Assembly (NCBI GenBank): GCA_950295325.1
Contig: OX485804.1
Span: 11,284,001-11,348,000 of the forward strand
DNA length: 64,000 nt
Direction of reading: 5' to 3'
Origin: Polytrichum commune
Taxonomy: Eukaryota > Streptophyta > Polytrichopsida > Polytrichales > Polytrichaceae
Part shown: positions 1-12,959 of the stretch, in pieces
Numbering within the stretch: position 1 is the stretch's first letter
Layout of the letters: each line of letters begins with the position of its first letter
Notes under the pieces: generated by a model
What the model was told of the DNA's origin: nothing
Seen by the model: the letters and a program-made list of their open reading frames with translations, nothing else
The model's database searches: none
Translations under genes and position numbers: made by a program

Positions 1-134
1 TGAAATGTTGGCAGCGCTATGAACGGTAAAAGCACCTTGATAGGTGTTTTTGTAAACAAGTAAAAGCACCTAAAAAGGTGCTTCCGACATAGGGATCGAC
101 TTTAGAACCCGCATGGAAATTGCCACCCCTACCT
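1..134. mobile_element. Right part of a TA-flanked MITE, cut by the window edge
   Basis: This stretch matches the right part of the complete element at 40291-40693 with small indels, starting from its TGAAATGTTGGCAGCGCT segment. It carries the same two adjacent short hairpins built on AAAAGCACC and GGTGCTTTT, and the same right terminus GCCACCCCTACCT followed by TA at 135-136. The left half lies before the window. It has no coding capacity. The 40 kb distance between copies shows a dispersed family rather than a local duplication. Confidence 0.8.
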
Positions 135-983
135 TAGAGCGGCTCCACTCAGGTGCTAATTTTTTTTGTCTTTAGGAACCTATTGTCTAGGGCAATAGAT
201 TTTGGTTGTACCACCGGAGCACGAGACTTCCACCTTCAATTTAGTGGCCAAAGGTCCCCAAAAACTCTCTAGTAATTTGGGCAAGGATGTGTGTGAGAGA
301 GAGATCCTTGGGCTAGCGTGAATGAGAGATGTTTCATCTTCACCATAACTGCAAGTTCATATGTGAATCTCTAGTGGGTTGGAACCTACATAAGTAAGGG
401 TATAATTTGAGGCATTAGCGTACATAGTATATTAAGGGAAAGGTATTATTTTTCTTTAGTTTGTATATTTTAAAAGGCTATTAAGAATGTTGAAATAAAG
501 GTAGATATACAAAAGTGGGCCCTAGGGTTTAGCAAAAAAATTGACAATAGATGTGTGAGTTCAATCCAATCATGTTATGCATTGTTGTCATATGAAAAAA
601 GTTATCAATGACTACACCGTCCATTCTTGGTAGGTTTGCATATGGGTTCTAGATTTTACAAACTTCAATTTGCTCCTTGGGTTGCGGCTAAGTTATTATG
701 CTCTTGTCTTTGTTTTATTTGTGTTGCAGAATTTGTTATCAGTTTGTTTTCAATCTTGTAATTATTGTGTATACCAATTTTTTTGTAATGGCTACTCGCT
801 CTTGTTCTAAATCACAAGAGTGAAGTTGAGCTTGCCTCAAGTATTTTGAGGCTTTAGTGATAATTGCAGTGGGAGGAGTGCATATTGACAATACACTCGT
901 CAATTTGGGGAGATTTATCGAGGAGCATTGCATTGCGGGTTGTGTGCCCTAGAGAGGGGTGGTGCCTTGACACACAAGCATTT
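135..983. other. Gene-free stretch
   Basis: No reading frame here looks like a gene. The sequence is AT-rich plant intergenic DNA with scattered poly-T runs. The last 100 bases run into the decayed coding relic that follows and may belong to it in another frame. Confidence 0.5.
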
Positions 984-1547
984 TCAAATGAGGGTGAATG
1001 GAAATTTTCACTAATGTAATGGTTTTGAACAAGAAAATTAAGGTGTGTTTGGGGTGGCATGAGAATCCTCCAACCGGTCATGTAAGAGATGAGGGTTTGC
1101 ATACCTTCTTGGGTATGGTTGGGTATTGTATGAAGGACAATGGATAGGAGCAATTTGAGTTTGTGCATCATAATGTTTTGTTTGATGACATGATTGAGGA
1201 AAAAATGGAGTATGCGAAGTTTGGGAAGGTTGGTTTGAAGAATCTTGTGAATCTATTGCATAGTATCATTTTGCAAAGGGCTCATCAATGGGCATGCTTT
1301 CATAGGAAGAAGCATTGGGTTGTTGTCTTCCAACGCTGTATATATTCCATACATGTAAGAGCAACCAATTTTACACAAATTTGACGTGGGTGATTCCATT
1401 GAGGTCCACGGGCATGGACTTGATGATGGCCTCTTCCATGTGGAAAATCATAATGTGTCCTCATGATATTCTCATGGAAGACATCTCAAATGTGTTCTTT
1501 GACATGATGACGGGAATGACGAACATGAGGTATTTTAATGTACAATA
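984..1547 (+). pseudogene. Decayed coding relic, probably from a mobile element
   Basis: A protein-like text can be followed across broken frames. Around 1000-1160 it reads KIKVCLGWHENPPTG and then GYCMKDNG, stops at an in-frame TAG (1145-1147), and continues as EYAKFGKVGL and ILQRAHQWACFH. A frameshift near 1310 moves it to another frame, where WVIPLRSTGMD, SSMWKIIMCPHD and FDMMTGMTNMRYFN follow to a stop at 1546-1548. The mix of conserved-looking motifs with stops and shifts is typical of a dead gene. The GHV-HTF-GYCMKD-EF pattern reminds me of Rep/HUH-type replication proteins of plant and algal transposons (Replitron-like), but that is recollection only; I see no complete HUH or catalytic tyrosine motif. 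The identity is therefore open. Confidence 0.45.
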
Positions 1548-3737
1548 AATTGCGCTTGATCACCAAGTTGAGGACAAAGAGATCAATCATGCTTGCCATG
1601 ATGATGATAATGTTGGTGTAGGGAGATGGGAGGTATCCGGTGTTGAGAGACATGTAAAGGCGTTGGATGGAGGAAGGTCTTTGTGTTGGTGTAGCCGAAG
1701 GGGCAAGTAATTGTTGTGCATTGCAGTAGGTGTCACATAGTGCCTCACGGCTCAAGCGGGCGACTAGCCGGTGAAGTCGTCTCATAGTCGTCCTTGACAT
1801 CAACTGCAGGCAGCCACAGTTCGATGGCGGGGGGCAGGACATTGATATTTTGTCACTTTCAACCAATGAGTTGTGTTCTTTGTTCATATTGAAATGTGTA
1901 GCTTGATGGTGGGACAAAACATAAGTGTCGGAATTGGGGTCACTAATGGCATTGGCCGGTTCCAGCTTAGAAGAGATACAACAAAGGAGTTGAGAATTAA
2001 CAAGGACCTCAATAATCAAATGTACACTTTTGAAGATCACAGAATCAACAACACTCAAGAAAGGATAAACGAAAGCCATTCTAGATAATTAGATAGTTAA
2101 CCTTGTTGTTTATGATCCAAGTCTCAACTAACCAAGATTTTATCCCTAATTCTGTGGATTTGTCTCTATCTCCTGGAGGCTCTCACTTCACTCTCAGTCT
2201 ACTGACCACTACATGCAAGCCCTAGAGTTCTTGGTTTACCAAATTCCCAATCCATAGTCATGGTGTACCGGCCTGGTGGTGTTGGACTGGTATTGTCCCG
2301 TCTTCCCGTTGTCACCGCATTCCGGCAGTTACAAAACCTTGGGAGCATCCCTTGGGTTTTTAGTTCACATGAAATCGCCAAGAGTTTAGTTAAGCATCCA
2401 AAGTTTTTTTCTTCGGAGGAGCTTTCTTGATTTTGTCGTCACCGAAACGCATGAAACGGTTGGAGAGTAATTGTTGTTGCAAATTTTGGTTCATTAGGTG
2501 TAGTGATGATTATGGCAACATTGGCGACAGAGGAGTGCGTTCTATGAAGGATTGTGTGTCTGTTTTGTTTGCATTCTGGAGATTAGTTTAGAGCCATTTG
2601 CAAGCAAGTGGCGAGCCCTGAGGGTTTTAGAATGCAATATTTTGTGATAAGAATGTGGTGTCAACGGGATGGAACAATATTTTTTTTGTTGGCAAACTGG
2701 AATGGTATTGTCGAGGAGGAAGATTACATTGATAGGCTTGACATATGCCTATGCATATGATAATCTTGAAGCTTGTGTAGATTGGAGAGTATGAAACAAC
2801 ATTATTGGACTCGTAGAGAATTTGTTGCATCATGAAAGATGACTCATACCGCAATCTCTGTGTAGAGCGGCGGAGTTCAATGTTTTGTAGAGTTAGGGTC
2901 ATGTTGTTGCATCTTATGAATGTTGTGTTGCAAGTTGACAAAATCGCAGAGTCCTTTCAATGCATCATCTCAATGCGTTATGATCTCTTGCACTCGATAA
3001 TCTGATCCTGGCCTGAATCGGTTTGGCTTGGAACTCTCCACACTTCAGCTATCCCTTCGTGCTCCTTTCTATATGTGTCCGTATTCTACCATCGCTTACG
3101 TCTTGATGTTCAAATTAAAAAATTATCGCAGATATGGTCATTTTCCATCTATGCGTCAACCCTTGTCCTTGTAAAGAGCTTTGGAAATCTGGAACAAATT
3201 TCTTGCAAGAAGTTTCCAGATGCTAAGTTGCGTGAACTCTTGACGCTTTGAAATTCTCATATTGCATCCTTGAGGCCTTGACGCATTTTCTCTGTGTGCA
3301 CATGTAGATCTATTAATTTGTTGTGCTCAAGCTTAAGGTTATGTCAAGGTTGTCAAGTCACAAATAAAACTCCAGCCTATCATAGACTGGCTTATGGTTT
3401 GTTGCTTCATCAACTAGCCAATTTTCAAGAATAGAACCCTATTGAATTTGATGATCTTAAGGATATGAAGACATTCTATTTGAGATCAGTTGGAGGCACA
3501 TGCATGTCAATGTTGAACTCTCTAAAATTGTGAACTCACTTATTTCATAATGGAGAGAGTCACGTTGGTCGAGAATCCCCCCTGGATTGCTATAGAATCA
3601 GTGAATGTGCGACAATACTTCCCGAAACTTCCTGGATAACGCACCTGGAAGATCGTCGAGTTCTAAGGATGTTCAGATATAGTGCTCCCTGACCCGAACA
3701 AATCAACCAAGTGCGAGAAGGAGAAAACTACAAGGCT
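1548..3737. other. Gene-free stretch upstream of the first gene
   Basis: No convincing coding region. On the minus strand at 2199-2381 there is a short open stretch (about 60 codons, with PGRYTMTMDWEFGKPRTLG) that looks slightly protein-like but has no partner exon and no recognised domain. The last few hundred bases should contain the promoter and leader of the gene starting at 3738; no clear TATA box could be singled out. Confidence 0.4.
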
Positions 3738-6700
3738 ATGGGGTGTGAACGGATAAAAGCGGGTGTGGTAGGAGGTCTAAGATTAAGTGTGGAGCGCCGC
3801 AGGATGGCCAATGCCAAAATGAGTACCCTGAGATACAGGTGCGTTTGAACATTCCATAAAAGGCATCTTAGAAACGTAAGCTTAAGAATAGTTTACCTCG
3901 AATTGACAATTTGCAAAGAAAAGAAAGAGAAGATGGAAGGTTATTCATGTGCTCTGATGCATGTGACATTTTATCCCTAATTCCAAGAGCTACACAGAGC
4001 ATGCAGTCAATCACCCGAAGCCATGTTAATATGAAGTAGCTCTCGAGCTGATGATCCTAAGTTTCTGAATCGTAGATAATTAACTTGTTCATTTTTATTC
4101 TTCTCAATCATACCTATATTTTGAAATGCTTATGTGGTTGCAGAAGATATCAAGCATTGCATGACGAGATACAAGAGGAGGAGATGCGAAAAGCTCATGA
4201 AATACTGGAGAGTCGTAAGAAAGAGCGAGAGCGGTTAAGCCAATATATGCATTCGCTTCATCAGCCTCCCGTTAAGCTTTCGCAAACCTCAAAAAATCAT
4301 CACAAGTACAGCAGTTTCGCTAGAGGATCAGAGCTGTATAAAAGACCGCCTTGGAAACTCTCACTCATGCAGGACCAGAAAGCGATCATGCATATGAGAC
4401 AGAAGGAAGCCTCACTTGCAAACCCTAGTTTGCGTGCTTTAAGACAAGAAGACTACGATGCTATGCTACAAGTCTGTGCAACTGCAACTCGCGATGCTAT
4501 AGTTGATTTGAGAGCTTGCAACTCCAGATATCCACTGTAAGAGTTTTCAATCACAATACACATCCGAGCAGAAAAATCGTCTAGAAAACAGTGGTTATTC
4601 GAGTTCTTCTTTAATTCAACGACACTTTTGGTAGGGAGTTGGTCGTTTTGCAAACAAGACATGCCATGGTCGATAAGTTTTTAGTGCATGCTTGGAATTG
4701 GTGTGAAGGTTTGAACGAAGAACATCTTACATTGGTTTGTTGAGGATCAAACTCAATTTGGCAGCATGCCAAGAGGTGCTAAATGAGTTTTGCCCTCGAT
4801 GAATCAAAATAGGTTGCTCTTCATTGAAATTCAAATATTACCTCCGAGCATGCACCACAAGTGGAAAGAGATTATTGATTTTTTATGCAAAAATACCAAT
4901 GGGAAATCAGAGGGGATCAACTCCAGACGAAAAGTCCCGTTGAGTTGAACGATAACTTTATCGTTTGTTCGTGATTGTGATTGTCCGTTTATATATGGAG
5001 TTGAGGTTCAGGGTGTTTTTAAGGTGTCAAGTTCTGAACGTTGCTTGCGTTTCCCAGGAGAGATACCTAGAATTTTTATGTGGCTCTCGTTTTCTTCTTC
5101 CTTCATTGTCGTGTTGCTTGAAGTTCTCGTATTATGAAATGCACCTATATCAAGTGTTTTTGTGCATGTTTTTGCAGCCCCGATACAAACCGGGTTGCAA
5201 CTCCAGAAACAGATGAGGGCTATTTGAAGAACCACTTACTACGAGGAAATTCGTTGCGTAGGGAATTTTCCGAACCTGAAATTTCCCACTTCAACAATGA
5301 GGCCATTATGGACAAAAATAGTAGTACTCTCAGCGTGGAGACGGAAGACTTTCCCAGAGAAACTCAATTTGTACATACCAAGGCGGCCTACAAAGTTGTG
5401 GAAGGTCCGCCATTGACTCCAAATCCTTTCAGGCGAGCACCGAAGGGTTTTGAAAGTGTATCAGATACACGTTGTACGGAAGGATTACGTGACAACGAGA
5501 AAATTTTATGTGATGTTTCGACAGAGGCCCCAATTGCGAACAATCCAGCTGAATTGTTGGTAGCCATGCCTCCACAAAGGCAATGGTATCAGATGGACGG
5601 AGAGAAAACAAGTTTCCTGACGGAGGAACTTTTCTTGGCTTCTTTAGAAAATGAAGGAGCCACGACGAGGCTGGTTCAACAGATTACGGCAATTGATCAA
5701 AGTAACCCATGTAAATTGGTTACTCTCAGTCCACCGAACGATATTTCTGGCTGGGGAATGCCTCATGAAACAACCGAAATCAAGTGTGCTCATGACGACC
5801 TTGACATTATGGATCAATTGTTGTTGAGCCAAAGGCTTCATAAACGAGTTACCGACTTGCATAACAATGAGACCACAGTTGGAGTACACGAGACAAGTAA
5901 CAACGAGAGGCCTATGTCAAATTCAACAATTCCTAAAAGGTCGAACATGTTGGGGCATCATGGTGCCAATTCACATATTGAGAACACAGGGTCCTCTATT
6001 ATCACCAAAAACATGGTGAAAGTGAAGGTCAAATCTCAAGTAGAGTTAGATGATAATCGAATGGAAGACTGCTCATCCAAAGGACCTGAAGCTGCAACTT
6101 CCACGAGGAAAAGGCTTCTCGAGCCGACCATCAGCGTTCATGACACTGCAAGAATTTCAGGTCAGCAAAGCTCCTCTATACGAGACCAGCCTTCTCTCTG
6201 CTCTGAGTGGCACAGCACTGAACGAGAAAGAGAGAGAGAGAAACGGGATTCATTGGCCAGGACAAGAGTCTCCTCACATACAGAGTCGGTTGCGGAAAAT
6301 TTTGAAGATAGAGGTCAAAATGGTGCATCTGCAATGATTAATCAGCACAACAAATCTAACTTAGCACAACAACCCCGGCCTGGGAATCGGAAGGTTAACA
6401 TTCCTCAAAAGATTTTAAAAAGTGTGTATGAGCGATGTGATTTGGAAAGAATAAGACCTCCTGGATACACTGTTCTATGTAATGCTCAGCCCAAAGTTAG
6501 CGCAGTAAAACATTCCGAAGATCATATCCAGACGAGTATCAGATCTTCTCCGCTCTTGTGGAACGCACCGACGCCATTGCAACCTGAACATGCAGATGTA
6601 ATCAACCCTCAAAGCACCTTCAGAGAGGAAGGAAATATATGCCGTGATAATGGCTCTGGAAACAAGGAGAATATTGGTAATGGGAATGAGTATGCGGATT

Positions 6701-8470
6701 TGTGTTCTCAAGGATCGGAAGAGGAGCTCAACATACTTGCATCCTTGGAAAGGTTGGATCATAAACTAGCAGCTATCAATGGCAAGTCTCTGAATAATGA
6801 GAGAAATTCTCTGAACTCTCGTCAGTTGTCATCAAAGTCTACACAATCCGCCCCTCCGGTCTTGATACAACGTGGTCCTGCAAGCTCCTCACTTGGAAAA
6901 AGAAATCTTGTAACTGGGAAGCCAAAGAATTTCCCCTGCAACCCACCAAGACCTTCGGTGAGTTTCGTTTCCACACGGTCCATCCTCCGACGTTTCTATG
7001 TCAAAATCCTACAAAATTTATCCTCTCTAAAAATGTGCTGAACTGCTTGATTTCTGATAGATAACTTCTTTGTCAATCCAAAAATCTGACCAGTTTTGAT
7101 TTGGACATACCATGACCACCATACTGATACCACATCCACATGGCGCTCCTTTGGTGGCCAGCTAGAGTACTACCCAGGAATCTTTATCTTTCCTAGTAGC
7201 TCTCCTGCAATTTTATAAGATTGGAACACCAAAAGTAGATTCTCGTGACGCGCTTGCTCTTAAGCGCAGGAGCATGCCAATCACCTGTAGTAGAATTCTT
7301 AACGTGATTCTTGGTGTTTGTCAAGTATTCGGGTGGGGGTCTGGTTATGTTTGAACAGTGGTTCAACTCAGTGCACCCAATGCTTCAGGATTCTTAGACT
7401 ATGCACTCAATCTGACTTATTCATACTCGTTGCAGTGCCCACTCCTAAATATGTCATCAAGTTTCTGATTCAGCTGGAAGGCACTTGTACATTTGTTCCA
7501 TGTTGACAAGCATTGGCTATCACTACATTCTCCATCAATCATACGTATTGTCAGATTCTCACTGACCATTCTTAACAACAGGCTGTGGTTAAGGTTTATT
7601 TCATCCTTGATGATCTAATTTGTATATTTTGTGGGCATAAATGCACTAGTCTGCAAAGTCGCCGTTTCAAAAACCTCTACGGGGTTTAAGGCAGAGACAA
7701 GTGATTGGAATCACCAACAAGTGCAAAGTAAAGCCCCACGAGCTGTATTCTGAAAGGTCAGGCCAAATATAAGATGTAACTAATTCAAATATTACAGTAG
7801 GGAAGGAAAAACAAAAGTATCTGGTTTGCATGTGTAGTGCTTATTGGCAAACCTTTTTGAGAGGCCTAGTGAGAATCAGATCACTTAGGTTCTAGAGTTG
7901 GTACATCCTGGAACGGAGGATAAATAAGTTGCCACTGAATTTTTTGACAGTCTCATGACATATTGGACCACATGAAAACCACATGCCAATGTTTTATCCT
8001 ATTCTCTAGCTTCGCGCTACCATCTTGTCAATTAAATAGGTGCATATCTCTTTTTTTGAAGAGGTTTTGAAGTTAGTCAAACTCTTATCCACTCCTATCA
8101 ATTTTAACATGCTCATAACAATTACAAGGCTATTACCATTCGTTAATTTACTTAAAGATAAACAATGTAATCTATGTTGGCTGAATGAAATGGTCTACTG
8201 GTGTGTTGGTTGTGCTGATATTTAGAGCATACATGTGATGCAGCCCAATCAACTACCCACCAGTTGTATTTCCAGATGCCAATTCCCAGCAGCCCGCAAA
8301 ATCTTCAGTTCGCGGTCCATAGCATGCTTGAGAGAAATCAACAAACCTCTCAACACTCTTCAACAAGCACACTTTGCTTTTACCCAATCCTGGGATTTGG
8401 AGCTGATGTATATGTCACCGAATTGCATCAAATCAACAAATTTGATGCTGATAACACCTCTTGGACTTGA
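3738..8470 (+). CDS. Unrecognised coiled-coil protein of about 820 aa, four exons
   Basis: I do not recognise this gene. Proposed exons are 3738-3838, 4144-4536, 5178-6957 and, less surely, 8276-8470. Phases close exactly (2, 2, 0), with donors AG|GTGCGT, CT|GTAAGA and TCG|GTGAGT and acceptors TTGCAG, TTGCAG and TTTCCAG. The ATG is the first one after an in-frame TGA at 3690-3692. The N-terminal ~100 residues are basic and charged, with a probable short coiled coil (residues ~35-70, rich in E, K and R: EEEMRKAHEILESRKKERER), followed by a conserved-looking block with ELYKRPPWKLSLMQDQKA. The large third exon codes for about 590 residues of low-complexity, Ser/Asn/Glu-rich, probably disordered protein with proline patches such as VVEGPPLTPNPFRRAP. 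No membrane segment, signal peptide or enzyme motif is seen. A cytoskeletal or centrosomal/ciliary scaffold would fit this composition but is a guess. The last exon is supported only by phase and an open frame to a TGA. Confidence 0.6.
6958..8275 (+). other. Proposed last intron of the unrecognised gene
   Basis: Begins with a good donor (GTGAGT) and ends with a pyrimidine-rich TTGTATTTCCAG. At about 1.3 kb it is longer than the other introns of this gene. A further unrecognised exon inside it cannot be excluded; none of the open stretches here resembles a protein. An alternative acceptor, ATGCAG at 8242, opens another frame that reads less like protein. Confidence 0.35.
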
Positions 8471-11400
8471 TGATGCAAGGAGAGAGAGATGACGCCAATC
8501 AGGGGTTGGCATGCCTGAGAGACGCTTCAACCTTGATCATGGACTTAAGCCCGTGTGTAATCCCATGATGGGTTTATGGAGCTAAGTTAAGAGACAAGTG
8601 TTGTTGTCTCCTATCGAAGGTAACCTCTTTTGTGTTAAAGAAAGAAAGAAAAGGAGGGCAATGATGCAAGGGCCTTTATTATAGGCAAGGTCAATGGATT
8701 GATTCATGAGCACTTGAAACTGTGAAAATTCATATCACATTGTTGTGGAATATTCTAACACATGTAGCTATGATCCGGGGATTAGGGTTACAAGCCTAAA
8801 GCAATCGTCTAGCCAAGATCTTACTATGCTCTGTAAATATGAATAGCTATATTGGTGACCTAATATGTTAACCTATATAGTTCATCACATGGATGTTCTT
8901 CCTACATCTTGAGTTTCAAAATGTTGATATACTAGGGTCCTTTGTACAGAGGCAACAAGGTGAGAGCATCCTTAGAAAGAGTCAAATGAGGCATGTTAAG
9001 TCGGTACTATTGGTTGCTAGAGGTGTCTTAGCTGTGCTCCTCACAATTGGCAAGAGGTGTTATAATGTTAGCTACGAAAGTTTGAAAGAAGAATCCTTTC
9101 AAGGAACTCTATTGTTGCTCAATTCTATACGATATTGGATTCTTTCAAAAGTTGTTAGATGTAGTTTCTATATTGTTTCTCAGATTTGTAAAGACTTGTG
9201 AGTAAGTGATTGATTGGATTTCAATTGTGAGATTCTTTAGGTGCTTGAAGCCCAGCTACATACATCTTAGGCTCTTTGACATTGCAGTGTGCCAAAGGGA
9301 CCAAATGATCAAGATGGTGTTAAGGGATATTCTGCAATCTATCTTAATGTTTTAAGTTAGTTTATCTACATTGTAATCAAGCAAGCTCTAGCAAGTTACA
9401 AGATTATGACTATGTGTTCCAAAGAATAGCGAAGGTGTCCAAGAAGCGATGAAATAACCAAGTAAATAAAAGACATGCAACTACTACACTATATCTCTTA
9501 TGTAGTGTGGCATTAAGATTGGTGTGTTGTGTTATTTAGAGTGACCTTCACAACTTGTCTTGTAGCAACAAATGTCCCATAGCATTATGTCTATGTAAAT
9601 TGCAAGCCACTATGTGAATGGGGTTCCACAAACCTAGATATATCCTAGATTTTAGAAGAAGACCTCTTTTAAAATGGAAACTAGAAAAATGGGGAGGACA
9701 AGGGCGGGGGGGGGGGGGGGGGCTCTCTTTGACATGAGTGTTGCCCTAGCCTCCTCTTCATGTTCTCATTGTTGGGTGGTTAACATATCAAATACTCACA
9801 AGAATGACTTGAATCCTACACCCACTTGCCATTAGAGCTATCCACAAGTCTCTCAAGGAGGGATGAAACTATGGGTTCGATCCTTCTTTGGGAAAAATAT
9901 TCTATTAAGAGCTCATTAACTCGTCGTGTAACAGAGATTATTTTGAAACTTGAGTGAAACTTTTGGGACTGCCTCTTTCCACCTAAAAAATGTTAACAAA
10001 ATCGTAGGATCTAAAATAGGGTGTACATGTGGGACTCACTGTCCCAAATCCCATAGCGGCCTACGTAAGGCTAGCTTGGCCCGTCCACCCTAGTAGGACA
10101 AGCTAGAAAGCCGGTTCTTAATAGCCCAACACCATTCTTTGTGTATGGTAATTTAAGCATTAAGAAAATTTGATGACTTTATGTTAATATTCATAGACTC
10201 AGGGTTTGGGATTAAACCCATGTCTTCATCTACTTTACTTTACAAAATAACTCTATTGCCTAGTGATTGCAAGATTGTTTGTGTGAACCACTTATAATGT
10301 TTAATGTACTTAATCCCCCCCTCTAAAAAAAGATAACAAAGTAGCAACTATGATTGTCCAATGTACTCAATTTAGTTTCAATAATCATGATTGCCCAAAA
10401 ATGCACACATAACCTAGTGGATTTCTACCCTTATTTCTACCTCCATACTTGTTATTACCCATGTGTCTCATTGCTTGCTACCATTTAATCTCTACATGTT
10501 CAAGGGGCTTCCTTAAACTAATGATCCCAAATGGAACAATGTAACCCTAATGCATCTATAAAGCCTAGACTAGGCCTCTCCATGGATTTAAACATGTCTT
10601 TGATCTCCACTATTCCCATTTTTAGCCAATAATGTTAAACATGACTATCTCTACAATCAACTCAATTTTTGAATGAGTTTTTAAATTGGTTGAATACCTT
10701 GATTTTAGTGAAGATTTGTATTCAAATCTACAACCTGAGTGTTTGTTGCTTTTATCATCAATATCAAGTATGAGTAAATTTTTCATCTTCTCCTTGACAT
10801 AGGGCATTGTTGAAAACAAGATATCAAACCCATTAATATATGAAATATGATTGAAGAACTTGATGAGGCCCATATAAATTATGTAATTGGTCTTATATTG
10901 AGATTCCATGCCCTTTTAAGAGTTAACCTTTGGAAGGCTTAATTTGAATTTTGGACCTCAAGGGATCCTTTCGAGTAGTGAAATTTTATTTGGCTATATG
11001 TTGGTGATTTGAGAATCTACAAATAGGATTAGAATACTATATTATTATTCCATTATTTTTATACATGAAATAGGCAAAATATCCCCAACAATTATGAAAA
11101 TTGGATGAAAATGTGTATAATCATCCAAATTGGCTTTGTCACTCTAGTGGTTGTAACCAATGTATGAAGACTTGAACTATAAATCATTGCTTTCAAGTGC
11201 CATTACATAAGTACAAAATCTATGGTATTTAGTGTCACATTCATAATAGTGTCACTTACCCCTACTTTGAGGCATATGCTAGGTTACACTAATGACCCAT
11301 AACTTCAATGTTAGTGTCACCTCATGACCATTGACACTTGGCATTCAAAATGTTGGCATGATCATGTTCAATGGCATTGCGTAGTGAATACCTATGTTAC

Positions 11401-12599
11401 ACAATGGTCCATAAGTTGACTAAGGTGTGCACAAATGAAACTTAAACATTAGTATGCTCAAAAATATTTGCCTCTTGCATGCTAAAATGTAAACATGTGA
11501 CGCCTACCATTACTATGCTCAATTATGCCTTCCCCTTGGACACTAATATGCAAAACTATCATATGAAGTATCTCAATGTGGTTCAATAAATGGCATAATT
11601 TGAGCCAGTCAACACATGGACAAGTTCCTTATGTTGATGAAAGTGTCATATTGGCACTTGGAGGACATGACACTTTAAAATGCACATTTTTTAGAAATCG
11701 GACCATTAAAGTGTGACCATAGAAAAATGCTCTCTAACATGGGACAACTTCATGGTCCATGGTGCAAACAACCCTTCAAGGGCCACTTCACACACGAGTC
11801 TGAGAGCCCATGACCATTAGACTTCAAGCACTCTCATTGGTGGAAAAGGCAGAGCCAATCCAAGTTAGCTTCACATTATGCTCGAGGGACCAACGGAGTA
11901 AGTGAATGCAAGATGGATGTAAAGTCTACATGGATCCCTACATGGCATCGAATGGATCATGTTTCATGGTCATTTGGATTATTTTCAAAAACCACCTTTT
12001 CGAGGTAGGCCTAACACAAAACCAGGAGACCATGGCACTCCGAACGCTCACAACCATTGGTTTATTCTATTTTAGCATGTTTAAGGACCTGTATGAATAT
12101 AAATTCATTAAAATAATATTTGGTTGAGGGCCTAGTTACATATGACTTCAGACTACACTTGAGGGCCCGTGACCACACTACATGATTTTGGAGGTGTGTT
12201 GGGACGGCCTTTGGACACTCTCATTTGGGCTCTCACAATTTCCTGGTCATGGCTCTTGGCTCGTGTATGAAGTGGCCCTAATACCATAAAATGGTGTAGT
12301 ATGCTAGGAAGTAGAATTTGTGTTGAAAGAGTGAAGGTACCACACGGAGCGTACGAAGAGTACAAAGTACGTGCGTCAGCTGACGCTTTTGCTCCAACTC
12401 AGCACAGAGTGAACATATGTACCTTAAGATGTGGATACAACATCTATGAAATGAGCTTAATCTTGGTTCATCGATTTCTGTTTCGCCTCATCCAATGAAA
12501 TCAGGAGCAAGTACTCAATCTACCAAGACGGATCCAAACGCGTAGATCTGGGAGGAAAATAATGCAATTATTACATAAAGTTGTTCGAAATCCATGAGT
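8471..12599. other. Gene-free intergenic region
   Basis: About 4 kb with no credible exon. From about 11200 to 11700 there are repeated TAGTGTCA/TGACACTA-type words, also met at 27530, 29300, 45291-45639 and 55513-55876, which suggests decayed copies of one dispersed repeat family. A long poly-G run lies at 9706-9722. The open stretch at 8893-9201 has no recognised motif. Confidence 0.5.
9706..9722. repeat. Poly-G run, 17 bases
   Basis: An uninterrupted run of 17 G in otherwise AT-rich intergenic DNA. Similar but shorter G runs occur at 29458-29467 and 45860-45872. Such runs can form quadruplexes and are also prone to sequencing length error. Confidence 0.9.
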
Positions 12600-12683
12600 C
12601 TTGCGAGTGGGCTCTGTCAGCTATGTGGCGCACTTTCCGGATTGCCAGAGTTCCGGTTCCGCTTCGACTCAACCAGGTGTGAC

Positions 12684-12706
12684 CTCTCTCTCTCTCCCTC
12701 TCTCTC
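12684..12706. repeat. CT-rich tract at the likely leader of the LEA2 gene
   Basis: An almost pure CT stretch followed by GCGCAGG. CT-rich tracts are common near plant transcription start sites and in 5' UTRs, so it may mark the first untranslated exon of the LEA2 gene whose start codon is at 14466. That role is inferred from position only. Confidence 0.5.
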
Positions 12707-12959
12707 GCGCAGGATCGCTACCGGGATCTTGTACTGTAATGATCGAGGTTTCATGTGCACGAAGAATCGATAGTTTTGGCTACCGTCTCTTTACAGTGTT
12801 TTGCAGATTCGCTTGAAGTTTTGTGGATGTGGAGCTTTCTTGATTCAAGTAAGTAAGTTGAACGTTTCTCTTTCGATCTGGAATAGGTTGAAGACTCTGC
12901 ACCTTCAGAATGTCTCGGATCGGTTAGGAATTCTGTGCAGAAGGTTCTATCTGTGGCTG

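Noticed and set aside
9865-9882. GGGTTCGATCC, similar to a tRNA T-arm
   Set aside because: No acceptor stem, D-arm or anticodon arm of the right spacing upstream.
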